Assembly (NCBI GenBank): GCA_034401795.1 | Contig: CM067359.1 | Span: 149,152,068 to 149,216,067, forward strand | DNA: 64,000 nucleotides | Source of the DNA: Chaetoderma sp. LZ-2023a | Taxonomy: Eukaryota; Mollusca; Caudofoveata; Chaetodermatida; Chaetodermatidae | Direction: 5' to 3' | Shown here: in pieces, positions 48,248 through 56,431 of the stretch | How positions within the stretch are numbered: position 1 is the first letter of the stretch | Layout of the letters: each line of letters starts with the position of its first letter | Notes under the pieces: model-generated | Told to the model about the DNA's origin: nothing | Database searches by the model: none | Seen by the model: the letters and a program-made list of their open reading frames with translations, nothing else | Program-made: the position numbers and the translations under genes

Positions 48248-48882
48248 TATCATACCAGGAATATCTGACCTTTGCCGAGATGATGAAGAGCCAGCTACAT
48301 GGTTGCCCCTTCATGCCTCCTGCACAGAAAAAGGCCTTAAACGAACAGATGCTCGCACTGCAACAAGAAGGAGAGCGACTACAGCGGGAGAGCTGGTATT
48401 AACAGAACACGAGCATTGCAAGGAGGCGAAGGAACAGTGAAGGTTTCCGATACTGGCAGGCCCTCCTGGAGGAGAATAAGCGGGATGCAGGAATCTTGAC
48501 AGACGACGATGAGCCAGATGTCTTCACATAAAACGATGTCTCAGACAAGGATGAGCCATCTGTCATACAGTGGGAAGAGGAGATGGCGCAGAAGTGTAAG
48601 ACCAAGAAAGTCATCCTGTGGCGGGCCTTCTATCTTGGTGACAAGGCGAAGTTCTGGATGTCATGTCTCAGAAAGCTACTGGCACCCGACATAGTGCTGG
48701 ATGACTACTGTCTAAGAGACGTCTGTCTCGGCACTAAACAGCTGGCACGGTTCGCCAGGCTCTCCAAAATGAACCTTTCTATGACTCATGAGCAGATTCT
48801 GCAGGTGATGCCATTTAATCCTCCAGATATGCTATGGCAAATTCAGAGTGGCGGACGCAACCAGAATTATACCCCTCCCTGA
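48244..48882 (+). pseudogene. Polinton hypothetical protein, 212 codons with two TAA stops
   Basis: One frame is open from ATG 48244 to 48882 apart from TAA at 48400-48402 and TAA at 48532-48534. The N-terminus is helical (YQEYLTFAEMMKSQLHGCPF, ALNEQMLALQQEGERLQRES). The middle is acidic (AGILTDDDEPDVFT), and the C-terminal 99 residues include KVILWRAFYLGDKAKFWMSC and LAPDIVLDDYC. The start shares bases with the preceding stop. I do not recognise the family. Confidence 0.5.
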
Positions 48883-48907
48883 CTGCTGATGAGGGCGGTA
48901 CCATCCA

Positions 48908-49354
48908 TGGCTAGCGACTCCAGCAGATAGATACCATCAGGCAGAATCTCGTCCATGAGGCGGAAAAGTACAGCAGAACACGCAGGCGATATAAGATGGC
49001 CAACAACGTCCTCGTGCGTACAACCACTGCTGCGGGTCTGATTGGAGCCAGTGGTGGTGTGGCAGCTTTGGCCACTCTCTCAACAGGGGTGGGTGCCATC
49101 ATCGCCATCCTGCTGGGTGGCATGACACTAGCCGCCACTGTCTTGGCCACAGGCTTGGGGTGGGGCAGCGGCAGATCACAAGGAGGCTGCGGAAGCATGA
49201 TAAGTACGTAACACTGGCACAGAGAAAGTTATGGACTATCGACGAGTCTGTCAGCAAAGCTCTCGAGGATGGACAGATCACCGATGAAGAGTACCACCAT
49301 ATATTGAAGATCCAAGCCGTGTACTGCACGGAGAAACCTAACACGCGACAGTAA
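48908..49354 (+). pseudogene. Polinton two-helix membrane protein with conserved helical tail, frameshifted
   Basis: The ATG at 48908 reads into a stop, so an indel near the start is likely. The readable part from about 48925 gives a basic amphipathic segment (LVHEAEKYSRTRRRYKM), two hydrophobic helices rich in Gly/Ala (AAGLIGASGGVAALATLSTG, GAIIAILLGGMTLAATVLAT), then after a shift near 49180 a helical tail (RRLRKHDKYVTLAQRKLWTI, VSKALEDGQITDEEYHHIL). The combination of two helices followed by KHxK...LA..K...VSKAL.D..I.DEE recurs in Polinton-like elements as I remember them; the role is unknown, perhaps virion membrane or morphogenesis. Confidence 0.55.
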
Positions 49355-49492
49355 TACCTCAAAGGCTCAAGACTGTGGGTTGATATGGAGGAGCTAAACA
49401 ACGAGATGTTACGGTGAGGCGCTGGTGTCTGGAGTCGAGACGACTACAAATAGTGTGCTGCCTGTACGGTAGTTTTAAGAACACCAGTATAG

Positions 49493-50235
49493 ATGGCCTT
49501 CCCACTGAACCTCACGACAGTCATCCGGCGCCAGCCGCCCCTCCTTGGTACACCCTGGACTGGCCTGAGACCTCTACTGGATGATATACCAGAGCTAACA
49601 CCATTCTCCATCACAGTGGATGGACGGTCCCGAACCAGATTCTCCGTCAACCCACGACCGCTGACCAACCAGCCATCGGGAGACAGCTACATTCTTGTTC
49701 GATCCAGACTCCGACCCTGGAGGGCTGGTGCAAAATATGTACATCACTGGCTTGCGGCAGGACTATCCAGATGTGTGGAAGTACTTTGCCCCACACACCA
49801 CCTCAGGCCTCACACACGCCAGGGATCGTTCGGATCAACCAGTCCCTGGAAGCACTGTGCTACTGCCTCCTTACAGCACAGACCAAGCTGCTGCATTCCA
49901 TAGATGGTGTCAGCAAAGCAGAGGTCCAGGCCATGTTCATCAGTCTCGTTGAGGATATGATCTTCGTAGCAGACCCCACTAGCCTTATTGCTAAGTTCCA
50001 GCAGGATTTGCAGAAGGCCCGTTGCAAACTTGACTCTGATATTTCGTCACACCTACGGTTGATTCCGAGCAACATGATCATGCACATCGAGGACCTCCAA
50101 GTCAGGGGCTATAACAACATGATAGTCGAGGGGAGTTCCCCTGGTGTCCACTTCGGCTTCAACACTGATATCAACGCACTTACGTGTAGTATGGGCCATA
50201 CAGTCGTTCCGTTTCCTGACACAGCAGCCGGTTGA
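49493..50235 (+). pseudogene. Polinton hypothetical protein, ~247 aa, two frameshifts
   Basis: Three overlapping frames complete one another: 49493 onward (MAFPLNLTTVIRRQPPLLGT, DIPELTPFSITVDGRSRTRF), a middle piece from about 49690 (DPGGLVQNMYITGLRQDYPD), and a long piece to 50235 (IDGVSKAEVQAMFISLVEDM, CKLDSDISSHLRLIPSNMIM). Shifts lie near 49690 and 49800. Its length and position are compatible with a structural or scaffold protein, but no motif supports it. It ends one base before the next ATG. Confidence 0.5.
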
Positions 50236-50236
50236 C

Positions 50237-50365
50237 ATGGCAGCTCCAGGCATTCCGACCCCGACACTGCAGCCAGTCGATATGACACCGCTTCCCTTGG
50301 CAGCTCTACGAGTGTTGTCAGGCCTAGGTATCATGGCGCTCGGGATCAGCCTACTCTCCCGCTAG
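50237..50365 (+). CDS. Small Polinton membrane peptide (42 aa)
   Basis: The ATG at 50237 follows the preceding TGA by one base. It is Pro-rich at the N-terminus (MAAPGIPTPTLQPVDMTPLP) with a C-terminal hydrophobic helix (RVLSGLGIMALGISLLS). Tight spacing to the previous gene suggests co-expression. Too short for a family call. Confidence 0.4.
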   Translation: MAAPGIPTPTLQPVDMTPLPLAALRVLSGLGIMALGISLLSR

Positions 50366-50503
50366 CAAATCAGCTATAAGACTATCCTGACTCTCTACAG
50401 TAGCAGTGAGGACCATGGTGAGACACGGAACCAGCTTGGTATGCCCTACATCCCCTATACACGCTGCCAACATGCACATCCAAGGGCTGGGTGGTTCTAC
50501 AGC

Positions 50504-50848
50504 TCATCCTTTTTGCAGCTTGTTGTATCGCAGAGCCTTGTTCAGCTCTGAGTCCAGTGAGGCCATGGTGGTCTGCAACTGCTGGAACACATCTGACAGA
50601 TACTCCCGATCCTTGTAGAAACCTTTAGCTTGCAGGAGCTGCTCGACGATACTCCCACCCATGATAAGGTATTCGAGGAAGCAGATCTGTCCCTTATGAA
50701 ATCCTAGTTAGAGCTCCACAGCTGTCAGCTCCTCTGTCAGCTCAGCACCGGAGAGCTGAGCGAGCTCATCTGGTGTCTTCTTCTTGTATTCCTTCAACTC
50801 CCTCCAGAAGACCTCATAGTACTTCTCACATAGTGTGAGCCCGGACAT
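50504..50848 (-). pseudogene. Polinton small helical protein (114 codons, one TAA)
   Basis: Minus-strand ATG at 50846-50848. The frame reads MSGLTLCEKYYEVFWRELKE and ELAQLSGAELTEEL, then TAA, and resumes in the same frame with HKGQICFLEYLIMGGSIVEQ and VFQQLQTTMASLDSELNKAL to TGA 50504-50506. It is strongly helical and charged, with possible coiled-coil character at the C-terminus. The internal stop hides the gene from length-based ORF calling. Function unknown. Confidence 0.5.
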
Positions 50849-50968
50849 GTTTAAGATGTCTCAATAGAGAGATGAATATTCCTGAGTAACAGGCCAAACA
50901 CCTGGCAGACGCAGACTGGGAAGATCTTATTAGCTCTCTCGACAGGGGATGCAGACATTTAACCACAT

Positions 50969-50974
50969 TATATA
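50969..50974 (+). promoter_or_regulatory. TATATA element 15 bases before a Polinton start
   Basis: TATATA at 50969-50974 precedes ATG 50990. The same hexamer lies upstream of the starts at 51654 (51643-51648), 52043 (52032-52037), 55789 (55761-55766) and 56211 (56202-56207). Too close to ATG for ordinary TATA boxes, so late-promoter-like use is only a suggestion. Confidence 0.35.
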
Positions 50975-50989
50975 CTCAGTGCTTAAACA

Positions 50990-51391
50990 ATGACATCAAC
51001 GGTACAGATCGTGAAGCAACTGCCCGAGATCCAGGCGAGTCTTCAGAATGTGGAGAACCTGCTGCGAACCAAGACACAGAATTTACTGACCAAAGCAAAA
51101 CCTCTGGCAGTCCATGTCGCCAGTAAAGTGATGGCGAATGTGGCCGTGGTGAAGATGACAGGTGGAAATAAGGTTCTTCCTGCCGCCACTGCGGCTGTCC
51201 TCGCTACAGTGGTGAGTGGGGTCGCCAGGCACAGAATACCTCACCCCATCACAATGATCGCTCTCAGTGGTGCCTCCTACACTGTTACCGCCAGTTACGA
51301 GATCATGGGTGAATGTGTTACACTAATAAAGGCCGTGGTTCTAGAGCTAACAACGAGTGCAATGGCTGAGATCATCGTCGCCTACGTTTAA
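50990..51391 (+). CDS. Polinton hypothetical protein, 133 aa
   Basis: Starts 15 bases after a TATATA box (50969-50974). The N-terminal third is helical (IVKQLPEIQASLQNVENLLR); the rest is hydrophobic, with AATAAVLATVVSGVARHRIP and two further helices (MIALSGASYTVTASYEIMG, TLIKAVVLELTTSAMAEIIV). Its second half was duplicated into the next gene. Membrane association is likely from composition; function unknown. Confidence 0.55.
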   Translation: MTSTVQIVKQLPEIQASLQNVENLLRTKTQNLLTKAKPLAVHVASKVMANVAVVKMTGGNKVLPAATAAVLATVVSGVARHRIPHPITMIALSGASYTVTASYEIMGECVTLIKAVVLELTTSAMAEIIVAYV

Positions 51392-51410
51392 AACCCCTGA
51401 ATAGTGAGAG

Positions 51411-52046
51411 ATGGATCACGAGACCCCTGTAGCGTATGAGGCATGGCGTGCCAGAGGGCGGTGTGTAGCCCATAGTCGAGCACGCTGACTGAGGATTGCC
51501 AATGCCCGGGAATGGTGGACCGCCCACAAGGCATGCCCCTGCAGAGAGGGCCAGTATGCTGAGCAGTGCTACCTAGTCCCTTGGCCGACTGCTATGCCCA
51601 ACTATTTCACTGGGGGTTTGACTAGTGGGTTTAAGCCATCTGTATATAACACTATGCCTCTGGCAATCACAGACATAGAAATCAAAGAGCTAGGCGATCT
51701 TGCTCACTTGGGCGAGGAACGCCTCGGTTCAGAGGACACTGTCTCCTTCCTAGACTTTGACTATGAGGATGGCCTGGACGATGAGGATGGCTCCGATGAT
51801 GAGGCTGGCGTCATCAACGTTATTGCTTTGGCATTTGCTTTGGCCTTTGTTGCGGCTGTCCTCGCTACAGTGATGAGTGGGGCGGTCGAGCACTGTCTCG
51901 AAATAACTCACCCCATTCCAACTGGTGCCATCAGGCGTGCCTCCTACATTGCCGCCGCCAAGATCATGGGTGAACCTATTACACTAATGAAGGCCGCATT
52001 TCTAGGGTCAGTAGGAGGTTTAAGACGTCTGTATATAGCACTATGA
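51411..52046 (+). pseudogene. Chimeric Polinton ORF produced by an internal duplication
   Basis: A frame from ATG 51411 (MDHETPVAYEAWRARGRCVA) is broken by one TGA near 51486. It continues with ACPCREGQYAEQCYLVPWP, and from about 51654 becomes a copy of the start of the next gene (ITDIEIKELGDLAHLGEERL). After an acidic insert (DYEDGLDDEDGSDDEAG) it becomes a copy of the preceding gene's hydrophobic half (AAVLATVMSGAVEHCLE, ASYIAAAKIMGEPITLMKAA). Its stop overlaps the following start as ATGA. It is best read as a small Cys-containing gene overrun by duplication debris. Confidence 0.6.
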
Positions 52047-52546
52047 CTCTGTCACTCACAGACCTAGAAAGCAAAGAGCTAGGCGATCTTGCTCACTTGG
52101 GCGAAGCACACCTCGGTTCAGAGGACACTGTTGCCCCTATCTTCCGCCTAGTCTTCGATGAGAAGGGTGACCCACGGGAGATCCAAGGTACCATCCCATC
52201 CCGAGATCTCATCGGGAACACTGATACAGTAGGACAATCAGCCATTAACAAGGCCAAGACTGTATACAAGGGGATGGGCATCAAGGACAGGGCGATGATG
52301 CTCGGTATGCTCGGAGTCGATGAGGCTGGAGCCATTAAGGTTATGGCTGAGTCCTTTGCACAGGACCTGGTTAAGGATCTCCTGAAATCATGGAGCTCAT
52401 TCCAACAGGATGGAGAGAATCTCAGAATAGCCACCATCAGCCTGAGCAATATCACTGTCGATGGCAAAAAAGGGGCTACTGCCAGTCTCCAGCTAACAGA
52501 GGTGACGAAGTCAGGGTTCTTTGGTTTGCCGTTTAAGACCACATAA
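52043..52546 (+). CDS. Polinton hypothetical protein, 167 aa
   Basis: The ATG at 52043 lies six bases after a TATATA box (52032-52037). Begins SLTDLESKELGDLAHLGEAH, then a beta-prone segment (IFRLVFDEKGDPREIQGTIP), a helical middle (GIKDRAMMLGMLGVDEAGAI) and a Ser/Asn-rich C-terminus ending FFGLPFKTT. The frame is intact. Not recognised; one of few undamaged genes in the element. Confidence 0.6.
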   Translation: MTLSLTDLESKELGDLAHLGEAHLGSEDTVAPIFRLVFDEKGDPREIQGTIPSRDLIGNTDTVGQSAINKAKTVYKGMGIKDRAMMLGMLGVDEAGAIKVMAESFAQDLVKDLLKSWSSFQQDGENLRIATISLSNITVDGKKGATASLQLTEVTKSGFFGLPFKTT

Positions 52547-52548
52547 AA

Positions 52549-52800
52549 ATACTGGATGTACTAGACACTGTGGGTGCTGACACAGGCCCTCAACGCTATC
52601 TCCTCAGCTGCTGCTGGGATTTTATGCTTGATGCCTCAATCGCATACTTCATATCCGCCGGAGGTGCAGGATTCCCCGCTCTGCATCCGAAAGAGCTGGT
52701 GCAGGAAGTACTGCCGTTTAGTCTCCCAGATATAGACGAGACTACCGCCGACCAAGTTCTAACCATCCTCCGCATGCATGTCTGTACCATTCGACAGTAG
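52549..52800 (+). CDS. Polinton small ORF before the ATPase, start unclear
   Basis: Codons open from 52549 to TAG 52798-52800 with no early ATG. The first Met is MLDASIAYFISAGGAGFPAL near 52624. It contains EVLPFSLPDIDETTADQVLT and overlaps the ATPase start by 23 bases. It could be the end of a gene whose start was lost, or a short peptide. Not recognised. Confidence 0.35.
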   Translation: MLDVLDTVGADTGPQRYLLSCCWDFMLDASIAYFISAGGAGFPALHPKELVQEVLPFSLPDIDETTADQVLTILRMHVCTIRQ

Positions 52801-53440
52801 GACGCCTGATGCTGGCCAGGTGGTGCTGATCATTTCCCCGTCAGGACACGGGAAAAACAGCTTGCTGCAGGCTCTCCTGGCTGAACATCTACTCTCCCAA
52901 TACATCGTTCTGGTGGCTGACTCCGCCGCTGAGGTGGTTGACAGTAATGATCAATGGTACAATGGGCCAATCACCAAGACGCAGAACCTGCAAGCACTGA
53001 TGGAGAAGCTGCTGGCTTCCCGACTGACAGAACAACTTGTTCTAGTTATCGATGACCCTGCAATGTACCAGAAGACAGTCACCTGCCTCAGCAGCATCAC
53101 CAGGCGCATTCGGCACACAAAGATAACTGTCTTCATCCTCCTTCTGAAGTACACCCGTGAGATCTCACCGGACATCTGCCACAATGCCCAGTTGCTATGC
53201 TTCTGCTCCAAGTGTGGACGTGTCCTGCTCGAGACCATATACGACAGCCTAACCCTCAAGAAGACCAAAGGGGACTTTATCGCAGGTGTACAGAGGGCAG
53301 CTGATCTGTATCACTTCATCTTCAGCAACAAGGAGACAGGTGAGCTGTCACACTTCAAGTCATCTCTGGAAAAGACGCATACCTTTACCTACAAGCTGAA
53401 TCCAGCCAGGAAAGTAGCCTGCTCTATGCGTCATCGCTGA
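52778..53440 (+). CDS. Polinton FtsK/HerA-like (A32-type) packaging ATPase, 220 aa
   Basis: This motor is thought to pump DNA into capsids in Polintons and related viruses. It has a P-loop LIISPSGHGKNSLLQALL (residues 17-34), with the usual Ser/Thr after GK reading Asn, and a Walker B strand QLVLVIDDPA near residues 87-96. A later TVFILLLKYTREISPDI segment fits the sensor region. At 220 aa it has the normal size for this family and no break. The Lys of the P-loop and the Asp pair of Walker B are kept, so activity is not excluded. Confidence 0.85.
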   Translation: MSVPFDSRTPDAGQVVLIISPSGHGKNSLLQALLAEHLLSQYIVLVADSAAEVVDSNDQWYNGPITKTQNLQALMEKLLASRLTEQLVLVIDDPAMYQKTVTCLSSITRRIRHTKITVFILLLKYTREISPDICHNAQLLCFCSKCGRVLLETIYDSLTLKKTKGDFIAGVQRAADLYHFIFSNKETGELSHFKSSLEKTHTFTYKLNPARKVACSMRHR

Positions 53441-53464
53441 CAGACTGTCGGCCGCAACGTTTTT

Positions 53465-54280
53465 TCATTCATCAGAAGGCTGAGGATCTTCGTCCGCGGT
53501 CTCCGCTACTTTGTCAGATGCTTGAGGACCTTCATCAGTTTCGTACTTTCGCCGAAAGTCTACCGAACAAGGGGCCTTGTATGGGACTCTCTTCTTCTGG
53601 AACTTCTCACGGAAGACCCACTTTAGCCATGTGCGACTAGCATCTGACTTGTGAGTGGATTTGATGAGGTAGTCCTGGTAGTTATCTGGGAATTTCGTAA
53701 GTGCTGGCAGATTACTAGCCAATCTCCTGTGCCCTCTTTCGTTGAAGATGTGCTAAACAGCCTTGCGTCCAACAGTGAACCCCTCCTGAGTACCTTATGC
53801 ATGACCGGTGTCGTGGCTCTCCGGTACAGTGGCACTGACCTCCTCCAGTAAAGTAGTTATGTGCTCCAGACTGGAGGCTATCCAGCATCTCTCACTCTTC
53901 CTGGCTATGGAGGCTAAATACGGCAGCCCACTTCCCGACCGTTAGTAGATCTTTGGGTATGACCCTTGCCCTTTGGAGACCTAGAATAACGGGACAGATG
54001 GTTTGGGCCACAGGTAGGTTGAGTGCCCTGCCCTGGGTACTGTCAAACTTCTGGCAGAGTATCCGAGTCAGGAGTTCTTTTGTACTACGAGCTGGCGCTC
54101 CAGTACCTCCGCATCAGATGGATGTGTGACCTTGGTTCGCTCGGGGATGATGTTGATGTCATGAAGCAGTCCGCGGACCCTGTTACAGTGGGACAGTGCA
54201 TGCCATGGCTGTTGTGCTGACTGTCGTGCCGACTTGTCCTGCTGCCTATAGACAATCTACTGGAGAACTCTACCGAACAT
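53465..54280 (-). pseudogene. Heavily damaged Polinton gene, ~270 codons
   Basis: The minus-strand ATG at 54280 is followed by a stop after seven codons, then IVYRQQDKSARQSAQQPWHA and DINIIPERTKVTHPSDAEVL. A frame change is followed by ILCQKFDSTQGRALNLPVAQ and VIPKDLLTVGKWAAVFSLHS, and a third frame ends in an intact 85-codon C-terminus (PALTKFPDNYQDYLIKSTHK, WLKWVFREKFQKKRVPYKAP) with a Glu/Asp-rich tail. At least two shifts and three stops. No family recognised. It diverges from the capsid candidate across a 39-bp gap containing TTATAA. Confidence 0.5.
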
Positions 54281-54319
54281 GGCAGCCGTTTATAACCTCT
54301 ATGTACCCAGACCTTAAAC

Positions 54320-55394
54320 ATGCTGCAGTATGTGCAGCATCCAGATGCGGCCATTGAACCCGCGACATCGCACCGCACTGATCCTTGGAAGGACCGCCTG
54401 ACGGTCATTCGACCCAGTATACACGATGAGAACCCATTGTCCGCTGCTGAGAAGTACATCGACTTTGCAAATCTCGGCACAGATCCACGAGATCAAGAGC
54501 ATTGCACTCGAGTTCAAGCTTCAGAGCACAACAGAAGGGACGGTAGAGCTCTCGCCGGTTCTGAACAGGTGGGAAATCGTGCAGAGCAACAGCACCGTGG
54601 ACACCACCTATGTGAACGATGAGTACCAAGTCCTAGGTCCGCTGGCTGATGGACCAGCCTTCTATGTGAAGGGGTACTACACTGTGGGGTGCAATGATGG
54701 GTTCTCTGAATTCGAACTACAGGTAGGTGTCGAGATGCCTGTGGCAGTTCCACTCTTAACCCTCCTCGAGAACATACACGTGAATCTGGCTGCCATGCAT
54801 GATAGGCTGTTCGTTCGGGTGTACACTGCGCAGCTCGCAGATGTGACGATGAATGCTCCAAGACGTCATGTCTGGCATGATGGGAATGACCAGGAGCTGA
54901 AGCAAATGGGTTCCAAACAGTGGATGATCGTGCATGTGGAGTGAGAACACCAGCAGGTCCAAGCCACAGCTAACCAACGGGTAGCGCGGACATTGCATCG
55001 TGGTGTATCAGACTTTGTCGCTGTTGCGGTCCTGATTCAGAAGGGAGGAGTCATCCAGCAGGTTGATACGCTAGACGACTTCAAGCTTGTAGTTGCTGGG
55101 ACAAATGTTCTTGGTGAGGTACGCGAGCTGGCTGATTGGCAACTCTACAGACAGAAAACTCAGTCATATGCACTTCTGCGCCTAACCAGTGGAAGCGGCG
55201 ACCTCGAGTCGGCACTCGAGGGCCATCACTACCTCGGGGGCAGGGACATCACACCTAATCATGGCAACCAGCTCAGCTTCAATATCGGAAACCTCATAGC
55301 TGGGACTCGCTCATTACGTGTGATGGTACTTTACTTTGGCTATGCTAAGGTATGCGTGTCGAACACATCAGGTATTCAGCTTGAGCGTGCGTAG
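54320..55394 (+). pseudogene. Candidate capsid protein of the Polinton (~357 codons, damaged)
   Basis: Starts MLQYVQHPDAAIEPATSHRT, shifts near 54470, then runs to a single TGA at 54942-54944 and continues in the same frame to 55394. It is beta-rich with Gly and aromatic residues (FYVKGYYTVGCNDGFSEFEL, PLLTLLENIHVNLAAMHDRL, RVYTAQLADVTMN, then DDFKLVVAGTNVLGEVRELA, NQLSFNIGNLIAGTRSLRVM). It is one of the largest non-enzymatic genes here and lies close to the ATPase. Capsid identity rests on size, position and composition only; a jelly-roll cannot be seen from sequence. Confidence 0.4.
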
Positions 55395-55735
55395 AGCACG
55401 ACTCCTGTCGTCACAGTTGCAGCTGCCACCACTACTATAAGCTCTGCTGTCTTCTGACCTGTCGATGCTTCATAGTCAAGCATTGGCCCAGATACAGCCT
55501 CGTGGTACTTATCGAGACTCTCATCTGCATCTTTGATGCTCTGGTTGGCCTGAGCTTGGAGTTGTCGTCGGCGTGCCTCCCTCTGGTGCACATGCTCGAG
55601 TGCTTTGCTGTACTCAAACTTCTCCATCGCCTGGTTAGGACACTCACGCTCGACCTCTGCTGCCTTCTTGTCAGCGAAGCTGAGTCCCCAGTTCACTAAG
55701 GCAAACACGTCCACATTCAAGATTGCGGATGCCAT
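55376..55735 (-). CDS. Polinton coiled-coil protein with C-terminal membrane anchor (119 aa)
   Basis: Minus-strand ORF with a long charged helix (YSKALEHVHQREARRRQLQA, QANQSIKDADESLDKYHEAV) and a C-terminal hydrophobic anchor (ELIVVVAAATVTTGVVLYA). It overlaps the end of the capsid candidate by 19 bases on the other strand. Tail-anchored organisation suggests a membrane or virion-surface role; this is inference. Confidence 0.55.
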   Translation of the reverse strand: MASAILNVDVFALVNWGLSFADKKAAEVERECPNQAMEKFEYSKALEHVHQREARRRQLQAQANQSIKDADESLDKYHEAVSGPMLDYEASTGQKTAELIVVVAAATVTTGVVLYARSS

Positions 55736-55788
55736 GCTATAGACGATAGTTTAAAGCTACTATATAGCTGCGACGGATCCCCAAAGCG

Positions 55789-56208
55789 ATGTATGAACCA
55801 GAGGCTGATCCAGTCGAGGATATAGGTGACGAGGAATATCAGGAGGACTATGATGAGGAGGATTATGATGCAGACTACGATGTTGGTGGTGAGTATGATG
55901 ATGTAGAGCCTGAATCCCGCAAGCTAGTACACAGAATGAAACGAATCCATCGCACTTACCTAAAAGGTTCTATCGGTCCGCTTGCAGCAGTTGGGTCTCT
56001 GATCGCTCTGTTCACAATGAAGGCTGGTGAGATGGTCCGCACGATCGCCAACAATGCTCTCCATGGTGTGGAGAGGATTACTGAAGCCATACCAGCCATC
56101 ACCCCAGGAGTAGGTAAGTTCTTCGGAGTCTCAGGCCCTTGGCTACCACACATTTCCATGGTGCTCGCGGCCATCTGGTCTGCTGAACATTTAAGCCATA
56201 CTATATAA
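55789..56208 (+). CDS. Polinton acidic-N-terminus membrane protein (139 aa)
   Basis: The ATG follows a TATATA box (55761-55766) by 22 bases. Residues 1-45 are dominated by Asp, Glu and Tyr (DEEYQEDYDEEDYDADYDVG), then a basic stretch (RKLVHRMKRIHRTYLKG), a hydrophobic helix (IGPLAAVGSLIALFTMKAG) and a C-terminal hydrophobic segment (WLPHISMVLAAIWSAEHLS). It ends inside TATATAA, two bases before the next ATG. Resembles small minor structural proteins of DNA viruses in layout only. Confidence 0.55.
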   Translation: MYEPEADPVEDIGDEEYQEDYDEEDYDADYDVGGEYDDVEPESRKLVHRMKRIHRTYLKGSIGPLAAVGSLIALFTMKAGEMVRTIANNALHGVERITEAIPAITPGVGKFFGVSGPWLPHISMVLAAIWSAEHLSHTI

Positions 56209-56210
56209 GG

Positions 56211-56431
56211 ATGGCATCTCTGTACGACCTGGTCAAGTCCCTTAACCATACAGTGAGGATCAAGCAGAGATTAGACACTAGTGTATGGAGGTGTTTGCGG
56301 AGGCCTACAGTGACGGTCGAATGAATGACGGCCATCTGTTCATCTGTTTAGAGTTCACCCAGGCCGTGCGTGACAGGACGGGAGTGGACGTCAGTGATGA
56401 AATCCGGGAGTTTATCAACAGTCTTTCTTGA
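56211..56431 (+). CDS. One or two small Polinton ORFs upstream of the integrase
   Basis: From ATG 56211 a 37-codon frame (MASLYDLVKSLNHTVRIKQR) overlaps a second frame from ATG 56285 of 48 codons (MEVFAEAYSDGRMNDGHLFI, GVDVSDEIREFINSL) ending at TGA 56429-56431. They may be one protein of ~73 residues split by an indel near 56285. The end overlaps the integrase frame. Confidence 0.4.
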
